Of a stretch of DNA of 64,000 nucleotides, positions 34,920-42,807 are shown one piece after another (positions within the stretch are counted from its first letter, which is position 1; every line of letters begins with the position of its first letter). The translations under genes and the position numbers were made by a program. The notes beneath the pieces are model-generated. The model ran no database searches, had not been told where the DNA came from, and saw only the letters and a list, made by a program, of their open reading frames with translations. This stretch comes from Gracilimonas sp031581265 (GTDB lineage Bacteria; Bacteroidota; Rhodothermia; Balneolales; Balneolaceae), in contig NZ_JAVLBQ010000005.1 in assembly GCF_031581265.1 (NCBI RefSeq), forward strand, positions 52,486-116,485, read 5' to 3'.

Positions 34920-35649
34920 GTTTATTTAGGAACTCATTTATTTCTTTGGCTAATTCTGCTGCCCCTTCCGTGTCACTATGTAAGCAAATTGTTTCAGCTT
35001 CTATAGGCAAATCCAACCCATCGTAGGTGTAAACCATCCCATCTAAAAAAGCAGCAATTTGTTTAAGCACCTGCTCTTTTTGTTCGATAACAGCCCCTTC
35101 TAATTTCCTGGATCGGAGACTTAAATCATTTTCATACCTACGGTCGGCAAACACTTCTTTACGAACCCGAAGTCCTGCATCCTCTGCCACTTCACTTAAT
35201 ACTGATTCCGCAGGAGCATATAGCAACATATCTTTTTTAACCCGAACGATAGCTTTTACAATGCCTATAGCTGTTGACTCATTTTGTGAAGCATGATTAT
35301 ATAGAGCACCATGTGGTTTAACGTGATGAAGTTCTCCCCCAAAAGATTCTGTCATTCCCTTCAAAGCCGAAACCTGATATAACACACAATCCTCAAGTTC
35401 TTCCGCACTCAAATTCATGACCCTGCGCCCAAATCCCTGTAAATCCGGATAAGAGGGATGAGCCCCAATGGCTACCTCATTTTTCATTGCCAAATTGATG
35501 GTTTTTGCTATAGTTACAGGATCTCCGGAATGAAAGCCACAAGCAATATTACAGCTTGTAATATAAGGCATGATTTGAGAATCACGCTTTTCATCATATA
35601 TCCCATAAAATTCACCTAAATCACAATTTAAATCTATCTTAGAAATCAT
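34894..35649 (-). CDS. pxpA: 5-oxoprolinase subunit A (LamB/YcsF family)
   Basis: Catalytic-fold subunit of PxpABC. Family features: KIDLNCDLGEFYG at the start, SCNIACGFHSGDPVTIAKTINLAMKNEVAIGAHPSYPDLQGFGRR and HHVKPHGALYNHA, then EVFADRRYENDLSLRSR. Length 251 is normal. In the cytoplasm it acts with PxpB and PxpC on 5-oxoproline arising from glutathione turnover or from N-terminal pyroglutamyl peptides. It starts 2 bases after the transporter stop, so the transporter likely serves the same pathway, as ycsG next to ycsF does in Bacillus. Confidence 0.94.
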   Translation of the reverse strand: MISKIDLNCDLGEFYGIYDEKRDSQIMPYITSCNIACGFHSGDPVTIAKTINLAMKNEVAIGAHPSYPDLQGFGRRVMNLSAEELEDCVLYQVSALKGMTESFGGELHHVKPHGALYNHASQNESTAIGIVKAIVRVKKDMLLYAPAESVLSEVAEDAGLRVRKEVFADRRYENDLSLRSRKLEGAVIEQKEQVLKQIAAFLDGMVYTYDGLDLPIEAETICLHSDTEGAAELAKEINEFLNKHDVDITAD

Positions 35650-35651
35650 AT

Positions 35652-36887
35652 CTATAAAAAGTTAAAAACTGAATTTAAGCTTCTGAATCCAACTAAAAGC
35701 GTTACCAAAATAACAATGGCACCCATGATATTTTGTCGGGCTGAATTTCTGTTTGAGCCTAATAACATGGGGTTGTTCATGATGTACAATAAGAAAACAG
35801 CTATCACCGGCAGTGTAATTCCATTGGCTACTTGTGCAAATTCAATTAGCCGGACAGGGTTAATACTTAAGGCAGAAAAAGCAACTCCGGCTATTAATAC
35901 TACGATCCAAACAAACCGAAATTTTAAATCTTTTAAACCACCACTCCATCCCAAAAGCCCTTTTGTGGCATAAGCGGCGGCAAGAGGAGCCGTAACGGCA
36001 GAGGTGATGCCCGCGGCAAACAACCCAATTCCCATAAAACTTTTGGCCCAAGTCCCTAAGAGTGGCTCTAATTGCTGAGCCATATCGGCTGCACTTTGCA
36101 CTTCTGACAAACTTCCATCTGCAGCTGCAGCACTGGTAATTACCACACACATGGAAATTATTCCTCCGAGTATAATTCCAACTGCATTCTCAACCCGCAT
36201 TGTAGAAAGTTCAGAGTAGTGAGAATATCGTTCTTGCACGGTAGAAGCATGTAAGAACAGATTATAGGGTACTACAGTAGTTCCTATTAAAGCGATCACA
36301 GTCAAAAGTTCTTCACCAGAGGCTTTCGGAATAAATAACCCTTTCAGTATGGCAGGTATATCCGGTTGAATGACGATTGCCGTTGTTACAAATACAATAC
36401 TCATTAATCCCACCAACACGGTCATCACGTTAACAATCCGCTTGAAACTTCCGGAAAACAGCAGCCAAAAAGCGACGACTCCAACCAACACGGAGGTTAG
36501 CTTAAGTTCTACACCAAGCAATGTATAATTTAGCCCCGGGAAAAACTCCTCCCATCCTAAAACTGCGCCGGATATATTGCCACCTTCATAGGCAATATTG
36601 CCAACCACTATGGCACTTAAAACCAACAGCATTCCCAATACTTTCAAAATTGGGTTTTTCAGCTGTTCACGGATAGCTTCCCCAAAGCCTTTCTGGGTAA
36701 TGATCCCCATCCGCCCAGTCATCTCTTGTAGTATAATAGTTGCTATCACCGAAAAAAGAAGTGCCCACAAAAGCATGTATCCTGACCTTAACCCCGCAAG
36801 GGTGCAAACGGTGATGGTTCCCGGTCCTATGAAAGCCGCAGCCACCAAGGTGCTGGGACCAAAATATTTTTTTAGTGGATTATTCAT
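35652..36887 (-). CDS. NRAMP-family transporter lacking canonical metal-binding motifs
   Basis: An inner-membrane protein of about 411 residues with ten or eleven helices and the NRAMP overall pattern (GPSTLVAAAFIGPGTITVCTLAG; LLWALLFSVIATIILQEMTGRMGIITQKGFGEAI). The metal-binding residues are changed: DPGN in helix 1 reads GPGT, and the MPHN of helix 6 reads VPYN (TTVVPYNLFLHAS). Divalent metal transport is therefore doubtful. Being the first gene of a pxpABC operon, as ycsG is in Bacillus, uptake of 5-oxoproline or a related compound is a reasonable hypothesis, not established. The ATG at 36887 is preferred over a GTG at 36947, which would add a non-homologous hydrophobic stretch. Confidence 0.85.
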   Translation of the reverse strand: MNNPLKKYFGPSTLVAAAFIGPGTITVCTLAGLRSGYMLLWALLFSVIATIILQEMTGRMGIITQKGFGEAIREQLKNPILKVLGMLLVLSAIVVGNIAYEGGNISGAVLGWEEFFPGLNYTLLGVELKLTSVLVGVVAFWLLFSGSFKRIVNVMTVLVGLMSIVFVTTAIVIQPDIPAILKGLFIPKASGEELLTVIALIGTTVVPYNLFLHASTVQERYSHYSELSTMRVENAVGIILGGIISMCVVITSAAAADGSLSEVQSAADMAQQLEPLLGTWAKSFMGIGLFAAGITSAVTAPLAAAYATKGLLGWSGGLKDLKFRFVWIVVLIAGVAFSALSINPVRLIEFAQVANGITLPVIAVFLLYIMNNPMLLGSNRNSARQNIMGAIVILVTLLVGFRSLNSVFNFL

Positions 36888-37021
36888 GACTGAGTATATA
36901 GTATGTAGGAGACAAAATCCCAAACAAAAAAAATGAAAAACACACACTCAATAAACTGACTTGCAGGAACTTATAGATTTTGGTATTAGATTCCTGAACC
37001 AACAACAAAAATCCAATTAAC

Positions 37022-37447
37022 ATGGCAGATTTAAAGACCAAGAAAAATAACGCGAGCGTAGAGTCATATCTCAATAATATTGATGATCCCCAACGAGCTA
37101 AGGACTGCCGAAAAATCTACCAGATGATGAAGGAAGTCACCGGTGAAGAAGGCAACATGTGGGGTGATAGCATCATGGGCTTTGGAAGCTATCATTACAA
37201 ATATGAAAGTGGTCGGGAAGGCGATTGGTTTTTAGCGGGTTTTTCAAACCGTAAGAACAGTATTTCGGTTTATATTATGTCCGGATTTTCTGATTATGAT
37301 TCACTTTTAAGTGAGCTGGGGAAACATAAAACCGGAAAATCCTGTTTGTACATCAACAAGTTAGACGACATCAACGAAGATATTCTCTATCAACTTATCG
37401 AATCTTCTGTCAAAGAAATGAAACAGAAATATAAAACCGAGGGCTAA
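37022..37447 (+). CDS. DUF1801 domain protein
   Basis: 141-residue cytoplasmic protein matching DUF1801: VESYLNNIDDPQRAKDCRKIYQMMKEVTGEEGNMWGDSIMGFGSYHYKYESGREGDWFLAGFSNRKNSISVYIM, followed by a short lysine-rich end. The family is small, alpha/beta and related to YdhG/YjhX-like iron-binding frataxin-fold proteins, with no firm function. It is first in a tight three-gene run (5 and 6 bases apart) with a YwbE-like and a hydrolase gene; the functional link is unclear. Confidence 0.88.
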   Translation: MADLKTKKNNASVESYLNNIDDPQRAKDCRKIYQMMKEVTGEEGNMWGDSIMGFGSYHYKYESGREGDWFLAGFSNRKNSISVYIMSGFSDYDSLLSELGKHKTGKSCLYINKLDDINEDILYQLIESSVKEMKQKYKTEG

Positions 37448-37452
37448 ATAAC

Positions 37453-37647
37453 ATGGACGGCACGCACAGATCAGAAATTAAACCGGGTATGGAAGTGGCC
37501 ATTGTACTTAAAAAAGATCAACACAGTGGAGAATTAACCTATGGGACGGTTCAAAAAATTCTAACCAATAGCTCCACTCACCCACATGGAATAAAAGTGA
37601 GGCTCACGGATGGACAAGTTGGCAGAGTTAAAGAAATTTTGGAGTAA
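37453..37647 (+). CDS. YwbE family protein
   Basis: A 64-residue protein that is almost entirely the YwbE domain: RSEIKPGMEVAIVLKKDQHSGELTYGTVQKILTNSSTHPHGIKVRLTDGQVGRVKEI. The fold is a small beta barrel; KOW-like and nucleic-acid-linked roles have been proposed for similar barrels but not shown. It is 5 bases after the DUF1801 gene and 6 before the hydrolase gene. Confidence 0.92.
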   Translation: MDGTHRSEIKPGMEVAIVLKKDQHSGELTYGTVQKILTNSSTHPHGIKVRLTDGQVGRVKEILE

Positions 37648-37653
37648 AACTTC

Positions 37654-38571
37654 ATGAGGCTCGATGATTTTAAAGAACATACGTTAGAGCTGAGTAAAGA
37701 TTATGAAGGTAAAGTTATAGCAACACTGCTGGAATCTAATTTCAATAAAGACGGGCAACAACCTGTTTTATACCTCCATGGTTTTAACGATTACTTTTTC
37801 CATGCTCATGTAACTGAACAATTTCATGAGCACGGATATAATTTTTATGCCCTCGACTTGAGAAAATACGGACGTTCTATTCTCCCCCATCAACACCCCA
37901 ACTATTGCCGTTCCATAACCGAATATTTCGAAGAGATAAACCGGTCCATTGAGATAATTACTTCGAAGCATTCTCAAGAGTTAATTTTATTAGGACACTC
38001 AACCGGGGGATTAATTGCCAGTGTTTACATGAATATTGGGAAATACCGAGCGGAGGTAAGTCGATTAGTCCTTAATTCTCCTTTCCTGGAGTTTAACATC
38101 AATTTTTGGCAGCGAACATTTCTTCTGCCTTTGGCAGGCGTAATATCATTCTTCTTTCCATATGCTGCGCGCAAAAAACCATTTTCAAAATATTATGGAG
38201 CCAGTATAGCGGAAGAAGAAAAAGGTTCCTGGATATATAATACCGATTGGAAACCAATCAAAGGATTTCCTGCCTATTACAAATGGATTTATGCGATCGA
38301 CCGTGCCCAGAACAAGCTGCAAGAACATTCGGATATTAGAATCCCTGTTTTAATTCTTCATTCTGATGCCTCCAGCCGGCCAAAGAGATGGAATGAAATA
38401 GTATATAAAACCGACATGGTCTTAAATGTAGACCATATCAAAAACTATGGGCAGAAATTAGGGCCCAATGTAACCTTCGCGGAAGTAGAAAATGCCATGC
38501 ATGATATCTTTCTTTCTCAAGAAGCTGTAAGAGCAAATGCCTTCAAAAAAATGTTTAATTGGCTTAACTGA
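37654..38571 (+). CDS. Alpha/beta hydrolase (monoacylglycerol lipase/serine aminopeptidase type)
   Basis: 305-residue serine hydrolase. Oxyanion HG in LYLHGFNDYFF, nucleophile elbow LLGHSTGGLIAS (Ser about 112), acidic residue in LILHSDASSRP and histidine in VENAMHDIFLS form the expected triad. The ALDLRKYGRSIL segment and spacing fit the Hydrolase_4 (lysophospholipase/monoglyceride lipase) family. A moderately hydrophobic helix near 150-165 (FLLPLAGVISFFFPYAA) may associate with membrane. Third gene in the DUF1801-YwbE run. Substrate unknown. Confidence 0.87.
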   Translation: MRLDDFKEHTLELSKDYEGKVIATLLESNFNKDGQQPVLYLHGFNDYFFHAHVTEQFHEHGYNFYALDLRKYGRSILPHQHPNYCRSITEYFEEINRSIEIITSKHSQELILLGHSTGGLIASVYMNIGKYRAEVSRLVLNSPFLEFNINFWQRTFLLPLAGVISFFFPYAARKKPFSKYYGASIAEEEKGSWIYNTDWKPIKGFPAYYKWIYAIDRAQNKLQEHSDIRIPVLILHSDASSRPKRWNEIVYKTDMVLNVDHIKNYGQKLGPNVTFAEVENAMHDIFLSQEAVRANAFKKMFNWLN

Positions 38572-38655
38572 TTTTAAGCACTTCATAGCTGCTTGCAAAT
38601 TTCCAAAAAATGCTTTTATTACAGGTAGTCAAATACTAACTATGGAAGGTACTCT

Positions 38656-39093
38656 ATGCATGTCAAAGATTTATTAGATAAGAAAGGACGAGATATTTAT
38701 TCCGTTTCACCGGATGACACCGTATATGATGCCATCGCTAAAATGGCTGACAAAAATGTGGGGGCCCTCTTGGTTATGGAGGGCGACCAACTGTCCGGTA
38801 TTATTTCTGAACGGGATTATCGGAATAAGGTAATTTTGAAAGGCCGGACTTCAAAAACCACTGCCGTGAAGGAAATAATGACTGATGAAGTCATTCAAGT
38901 TAGTTCTTCTGATACGGTTAACTTATGCATGCAACTCATGACAAAACACAAAATACGTCACTTGCCCATTGTAAATAAGGGAGAAGTAGTAGGCGTAATT
39001 TCTATTGGTGACCTTGTGAATGCCATCATTGCCAAACAAAAAGTGGAAATTGATTCGCTCAGAGATTATATCGGCGGCGGTTATCCCGGATAA
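38656..39093 (+). CDS. CBS-pair protein
   Basis: Nearly the whole 145-residue protein is two CBS domains: VYDAIAKMADKNVGALLVMEGDQLSGIISERDYRNKVILKGR and KEIMTDEVIQVSSSDTVNLCMQLMTKHKIRHLPIVNKGEVVGVISIGDLVNAII. Stand-alone CBS pairs bind AMP, ATP or related nucleotides and regulate partners; the partner is not evident here. It precedes the convergent glycine betaine-binding protein gene. Confidence 0.92.
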   Translation: MHVKDLLDKKGRDIYSVSPDDTVYDAIAKMADKNVGALLVMEGDQLSGIISERDYRNKVILKGRTSKTTAVKEIMTDEVIQVSSSDTVNLCMQLMTKHKIRHLPIVNKGEVVGVISIGDLVNAIIAKQKVEIDSLRDYIGGGYPG

Positions 39094-39123
39094 ATTTTCC
39101 CATCAATTTAATTTATAAGCACT

Positions 39124-40020
39124 CTACATCACGGTTTCTCGTTCAGGTTCTAAGCCTCGAATCCACCGGTTCACTACGAATTCATTTTCTTCTATCCAGT
39201 TTTGAACAGCTCTTCTCTCATTATCCGGGAAGGTTTCTATTTCATCCATAAGAGCTCCTAATTGTGATTCTGTCAAACTGAAACGTTCAAAAAATAAAGA
39301 GGCTCTGGAGTATTCTGAGGTGAAATTTTCTCGGGCTATTGTATGAATTTTTTCCGATTCGCCATATACATTTTGGGGATCCTCAAGAAACTTCAAATCA
39401 TAACGATTGTAGATCCAGTGAGGCGTCCAACCTGTTACTACGATAGGTTCCTGTCTTTTTACGGCATCAATCAGCTGATTGGTCATTAGCTCTTCTGATC
39501 CTTCCTGTAAATTTGTTTGGAGATCATAGGCTTCAATAGCATTTCGGGTTGCATTCATAATACCTGCCCCACTGCTTATACCAATTATAGTGTCAAATTC
39601 ACTTTCAAGCTCACTTATTGAAGATGTTCCTACATATTCCGGTACCAACAATCCGGTTTTTACTTGTTCTACATTTATACCAAGATCTTCTAAGTCATTA
39701 CCATAGGTATTCATATATCCCCCGTGCGTTTGTGGAAGCCATGCATCCACAAATACATCTGAATCCCCATTATTCAGCTCTTGAAAAACAGACTCTATAT
39801 CTGTCATTTTTGTACTTACTTCATATCCTAATTCACCCTCAAGTAATTCAGCAGCAAGGTGAGTCATGGCTACCCCTTCCGACCAATTGGCATAAATCAT
39901 CCGGATGGTCTTGTCTTCTGTTTCATCAGTATTTTGTTGGCAACCACTCGAAACTACTCCAACAAAAGCTATCATGGAAATTACAATAATTGAGCTTTTA
40001 AATGATTTAAATACATCCAT
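39124..40020 (-). CDS. Glycine betaine ABC transporter substrate-binding lipoprotein (OpuAC family)
   Basis: A lipoprotein (Cys27 in GVVSSGCQQN) of the OpuAC/ProX family: IRMIYANWSEGVAMTHLAAELLEGELGYEVSTKMTDIESVFQELNNGDSDVFVDAWLPQTHGGYMN, and GWTPHWIYNRYDLKFLEDP. The aromatic cage that binds the trimethylammonium group is plausibly formed by these tryptophans and tyrosines. It is on the opposite strand and 7 kb from the opuA operon, and is a diverged paralogue of the SBP there. It could feed the same permease with another quaternary amine or have become a chemosensor. No ATPase or permease is beside it. Confidence 0.92.
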   Translation of the reverse strand: MDVFKSFKSSIIVISMIAFVGVVSSGCQQNTDETEDKTIRMIYANWSEGVAMTHLAAELLEGELGYEVSTKMTDIESVFQELNNGDSDVFVDAWLPQTHGGYMNTYGNDLEDLGINVEQVKTGLLVPEYVGTSSISELESEFDTIIGISSGAGIMNATRNAIEAYDLQTNLQEGSEELMTNQLIDAVKRQEPIVVTGWTPHWIYNRYDLKFLEDPQNVYGESEKIHTIARENFTSEYSRASLFFERFSLTESQLGALMDEIETFPDNERRAVQNWIEENEFVVNRWIRGLEPERETVM

Positions 40021-40190
40021 AAATCCTCCCTATTTTATTTAAAATCAAATACCTATTTAAGATAAAAGATTTTAGTAGAATATAAAGATGGAAAACTTTA
40101 GCAAAAGTACTTTACATCTTCTAAACTACATAATTGAATGAAATTTATTCCTTTGAAGTTCAAATGTTAACTCTGAATAAAATTACTACC

Positions 40191-40940
40191 ATGAAAAAAT
40201 TCTCTCTCATCCTTTTACTTTTTATGCTTGCTCCATTATTAGTTCTTGCCCAACTCAATAACAATGCTGACAAAATTGAGACTGGAAATGGAGACATTTT
40301 GATTCACCCTATTCTTCATGGTTCCGTGATTTTTGAATGGAATAACCTGAATATTTATTTAGACCCTTGGGGTGATGCTTCTTTATATGAAGGCAAAGCT
40401 GATCCCAACCTGATTTTAATTACTCATCCACATGGGGATCATTTAAGTCCTGAAACGCTTGCCAACCTCAATACTGAAGGAGTTACTTTTATTGTTCCAC
40501 AGTCAGTGGCTGAGCAAATGCCTGAACAATATTCCGAACAGATTCAAATAATGGCCAACGGACAAACTATGGAATTTAATGGCATTCAGGTTGAGGCCGT
40601 ACCTATGTATAACCTTCCCAATGAGGGAGCCCGGCATACCAAAGGCTGGGGAAATGGCTATGTTCTTACCATTGATGGTAAAAGAATTTACATTTCCGGA
40701 GATACCGAAGACATCCCTGAAATGCGCAATCTTGAAAATATCGATGTAGCCTTTGTTTGTATGAATCTGCCTTATACCATGGATATCTACCAGGCTGCGA
40801 GTGGTGTATTGGACATGGAACCGGCTATTATGTACCCTTATCATCACCGGGGACAAGATATTGAGCGCTTCAAAGAAATAGTGGATTGGGAAGGCAAAGA
40901 GATTGATGTACACCTTAAAGATTGGTATCCAAACCAATAA
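40191..40940 (+). CDS. Secreted MBL-fold (UlaG-like) metal-dependent hydrolase
   Basis: Metallo-beta-lactamase fold protein with the metal motif HPHGDH in LILITHPHGDHLSPETLANL, the strand ISGDTEDIPEMRNLENIDVAFVCMNLPYTM, and PYHHRGQDIERFKEIV. A signal peptide from the ATG at 40191 (KKFSLILLLFMLAPLLVLAQ) exports it; a longer frame from 40134 would mask the signal and is not favoured. It resembles the UlaG branch of the fold, here probably acting in the periplasm on an unknown ester or phosphoester. Length about 250. Confidence 0.88.
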   Translation: MKKFSLILLLFMLAPLLVLAQLNNNADKIETGNGDILIHPILHGSVIFEWNNLNIYLDPWGDASLYEGKADPNLILITHPHGDHLSPETLANLNTEGVTFIVPQSVAEQMPEQYSEQIQIMANGQTMEFNGIQVEAVPMYNLPNEGARHTKGWGNGYVLTIDGKRIYISGDTEDIPEMRNLENIDVAFVCMNLPYTMDIYQAASGVLDMEPAIMYPYHHRGQDIERFKEIVDWEGKEIDVHLKDWYPNQ

Positions 40941-40989
40941 TTACATCTAAGAGTCAAGACTTGTACCTTTATTTCAAAAAAATATAGAA

Positions 40990-41622
40990 ATGAAGTGCAC
41001 CCTCTGCTCCTCTGAAACAAAACCTTTTTATTATTACGAAAAAGAAGCCCGGCAATATCATCGTTGTCTAAATTGCCGGGCAGTCTTAATGGATATAAGT
41101 GATTATCCCTCTCCCGAAGAAGAAATCCATCGCTACGAAAGTCATGATAATGATGTAGAAGATCCCCGCTATCAAAATTTCGTTTCTCCGCTGGTTGAGA
41201 AAATTACAGCTCGATTTGGACCTCAAGACCTTGGGTTGGATTTTGGGTCAGGGACAGGTCCGGTTATCACCAAGATGCTCACTGACCGTGGCTATTCACT
41301 GAATGTTTTTGATCCCTTTTTCGACAATCACCCTAACGTACTGGAATTGAAGTACGACTATATTGTCAGCTGCGAAGTGATTGAGCATTTTCACAATCCC
41401 TATCAAGAATTTGAACAATTGCGGGGTATGCTAAAACCAAGGGGGGCTCTTTTTTTGAAAACCGATCCATATACAGAACACACTGACTTCCATGCCTGGT
41501 ATTATAAAAGCGATGAAACACATGTCTTCTTTTATCACCCCAAAACATTTGAGTGGATCAAAAAAGAATTTAATTTCTCAGAACTCGATATTGACGATCG
41601 CCACATTACATTACTGGTGTAA
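40990..41622 (+). CDS. Class I SAM-dependent methyltransferase with N-terminal zinc ribbon
   Basis: 210-residue protein. An N-terminal four-cysteine ribbon (CTLCSS and HRCLNCRAVL) precedes a class I methyltransferase core: GLDFGSGTGPVITKMLTDRGYSLNVFDPFFDNHP (SAM-binding glycine loop and acidic residue), DYIVSCEVIEHFHNPYQEFEQLRGMLKPRGALFLKTDP. This layout fits small methyltransferases that act on sugars or proteins, such as the methyltransferase_23 group; the target is unknown. A terminator follows at 41678. Confidence 0.9.
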   Translation: MKCTLCSSETKPFYYYEKEARQYHRCLNCRAVLMDISDYPSPEEEIHRYESHDNDVEDPRYQNFVSPLVEKITARFGPQDLGLDFGSGTGPVITKMLTDRGYSLNVFDPFFDNHPNVLELKYDYIVSCEVIEHFHNPYQEFEQLRGMLKPRGALFLKTDPYTEHTDFHAWYYKSDETHVFFYHPKTFEWIKKEFNFSELDIDDRHITLLV

Positions 41623-41677
41623 ATAACGCTATAAAGTATTGCCTCATAGACATTTACAATATTATTTTACAAATTAG

Positions 41678-41702
41678 GTCTCATAAACTATGAGGCTTTT
41701 TT
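41678..41702 (+). terminator. Terminator after the methyltransferase gene
   Basis: GTCTCATA (41678-41685), loop AAC, TATGAGGC (41689-41696), then six T. The word GCCTCATAG at 41641 offers a competing, longer pairing. Confidence 0.8.
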
Positions 41703-41767
41703 GTGACTGTATATGTAAGTGGGTATAAAAGCTTCTCTTGTCATTAAATTAAATATGAGGTGATACT

Positions 41768-42763
41768 ATGAAGAAAGTAACGAAGATTCTGGGTATTGGT
41801 CTATTGGTTATCATTGCCTGTATCTTGGGGATATTGGCTTATGTAAGTTTTGCATTACCTGATGTTGGACCTCCTCCCAATATTGAAATTGAACAAACAG
41901 CTGAACGGGTGGAGCGGGGAAAGCATCTTGCAAATAATGTAATGGTTTGTATGCATTGTCATACCCCTATTGATAAGGCAAAGTTTGCACACCCTCTAAA
42001 AGTCGATAGTCTTGGCGCCGGTGGTGTTTATTTTGGTCCTGAAGAGGGACTCCCAGGTGTTTTTTATTCACCCAATATTACCCCTGCTGCTTTGGGTGAT
42101 TGGACTGATGGAGAGATTTACAGGGCTATAACTTCAGGCGTTAATAAAGACGGACGAGCTTTATTTCCAATAATGCCGCATCCTAACTATGGCAAAATTG
42201 AAAAGGAAGACATCTACTCTATCATTGCATACCTCAGAACGCTGGAACCCATAGAAAATAAAATCCCGGAACAGGAGATTAGTTTTCCAATGAATTTTAT
42301 TATTAATACCATCCCAAAACCTGCAGAGCATACATTGGTCCGCGATACCACAGATCCCATAAAATGGGGTGAATACTTGGTAACAGCAGGCAGCTGTTCC
42401 GATTGCCACAGTCCCAGGGAAAAAGGAGCAATTATTCCGGGAATGGAATTTGCCGGAGGAGCTGAATTTCCACTCATAGATGGCAGCATAGTTCGAACCT
42501 CAAATATAACCCCTGATGAAATAACCGGTATAGGAAGGTGGACTGAAACAGATTTCATCAAACGCTTTAAAGACTATGCTGACTCTTCATTTAATTTTGC
42601 GAGGGTAGCTGACGATCAATTTAACACGGCTATGCCCTGGCAAAATTATTCAAAAATGTCGGAGGAGGAACTAAAAGCTATTTATGCATATCTGCAAACC
42701 GTGAAACCGGTAGAAAATGAAGTAAAGCGATTTACTTCCGTTCTTGAAAGTGATTCAGAATGA
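41768..42763 (+). CDS. Membrane-anchored diheme cytochrome c
   Basis: 331 residues: an N-terminal membrane anchor (KILGIGLLVIIACILGILAYVSF, 7-29), then two cytochrome c domains with heme motifs CMHCH (61-65) and CSDCH (210-214). The distal methionine for the second is likely in AMPWQNYSKMSEEELKAIYAYLQTVKP. Similar diheme proteins are subunits of alcohol/aldehyde dehydrogenases, or electron carriers to a terminal oxidase. A clear ribosome-binding site (GAGGTGA) precedes the ATG. It is monocistronic, convergent with the M1 peptidase. Redox partner unknown. Confidence 0.92.
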   Translation: MKKVTKILGIGLLVIIACILGILAYVSFALPDVGPPPNIEIEQTAERVERGKHLANNVMVCMHCHTPIDKAKFAHPLKVDSLGAGGVYFGPEEGLPGVFYSPNITPAALGDWTDGEIYRAITSGVNKDGRALFPIMPHPNYGKIEKEDIYSIIAYLRTLEPIENKIPEQEISFPMNFIINTIPKPAEHTLVRDTTDPIKWGEYLVTAGSCSDCHSPREKGAIIPGMEFAGGAEFPLIDGSIVRTSNITPDEITGIGRWTETDFIKRFKDYADSSFNFARVADDQFNTAMPWQNYSKMSEEELKAIYAYLQTVKPVENEVKRFTSVLESDSE

Positions 42764-42770
42764 AATAGCC

Positions 42771-42807
42771 ACTGCAGGAGAAACACAAGCTCCTGCTGTC
42801 TTTTATT
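42771..42807. terminator. Terminator between cytochrome c and M1 peptidase genes
   Basis: GCAGGAG (42774-42780) pairs with CTCCTGC (42790-42796), then CTTTTATT. It suits the plus-strand cytochrome gene and lies next to the stop of the minus-strand peptidase. Confidence 0.75.
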
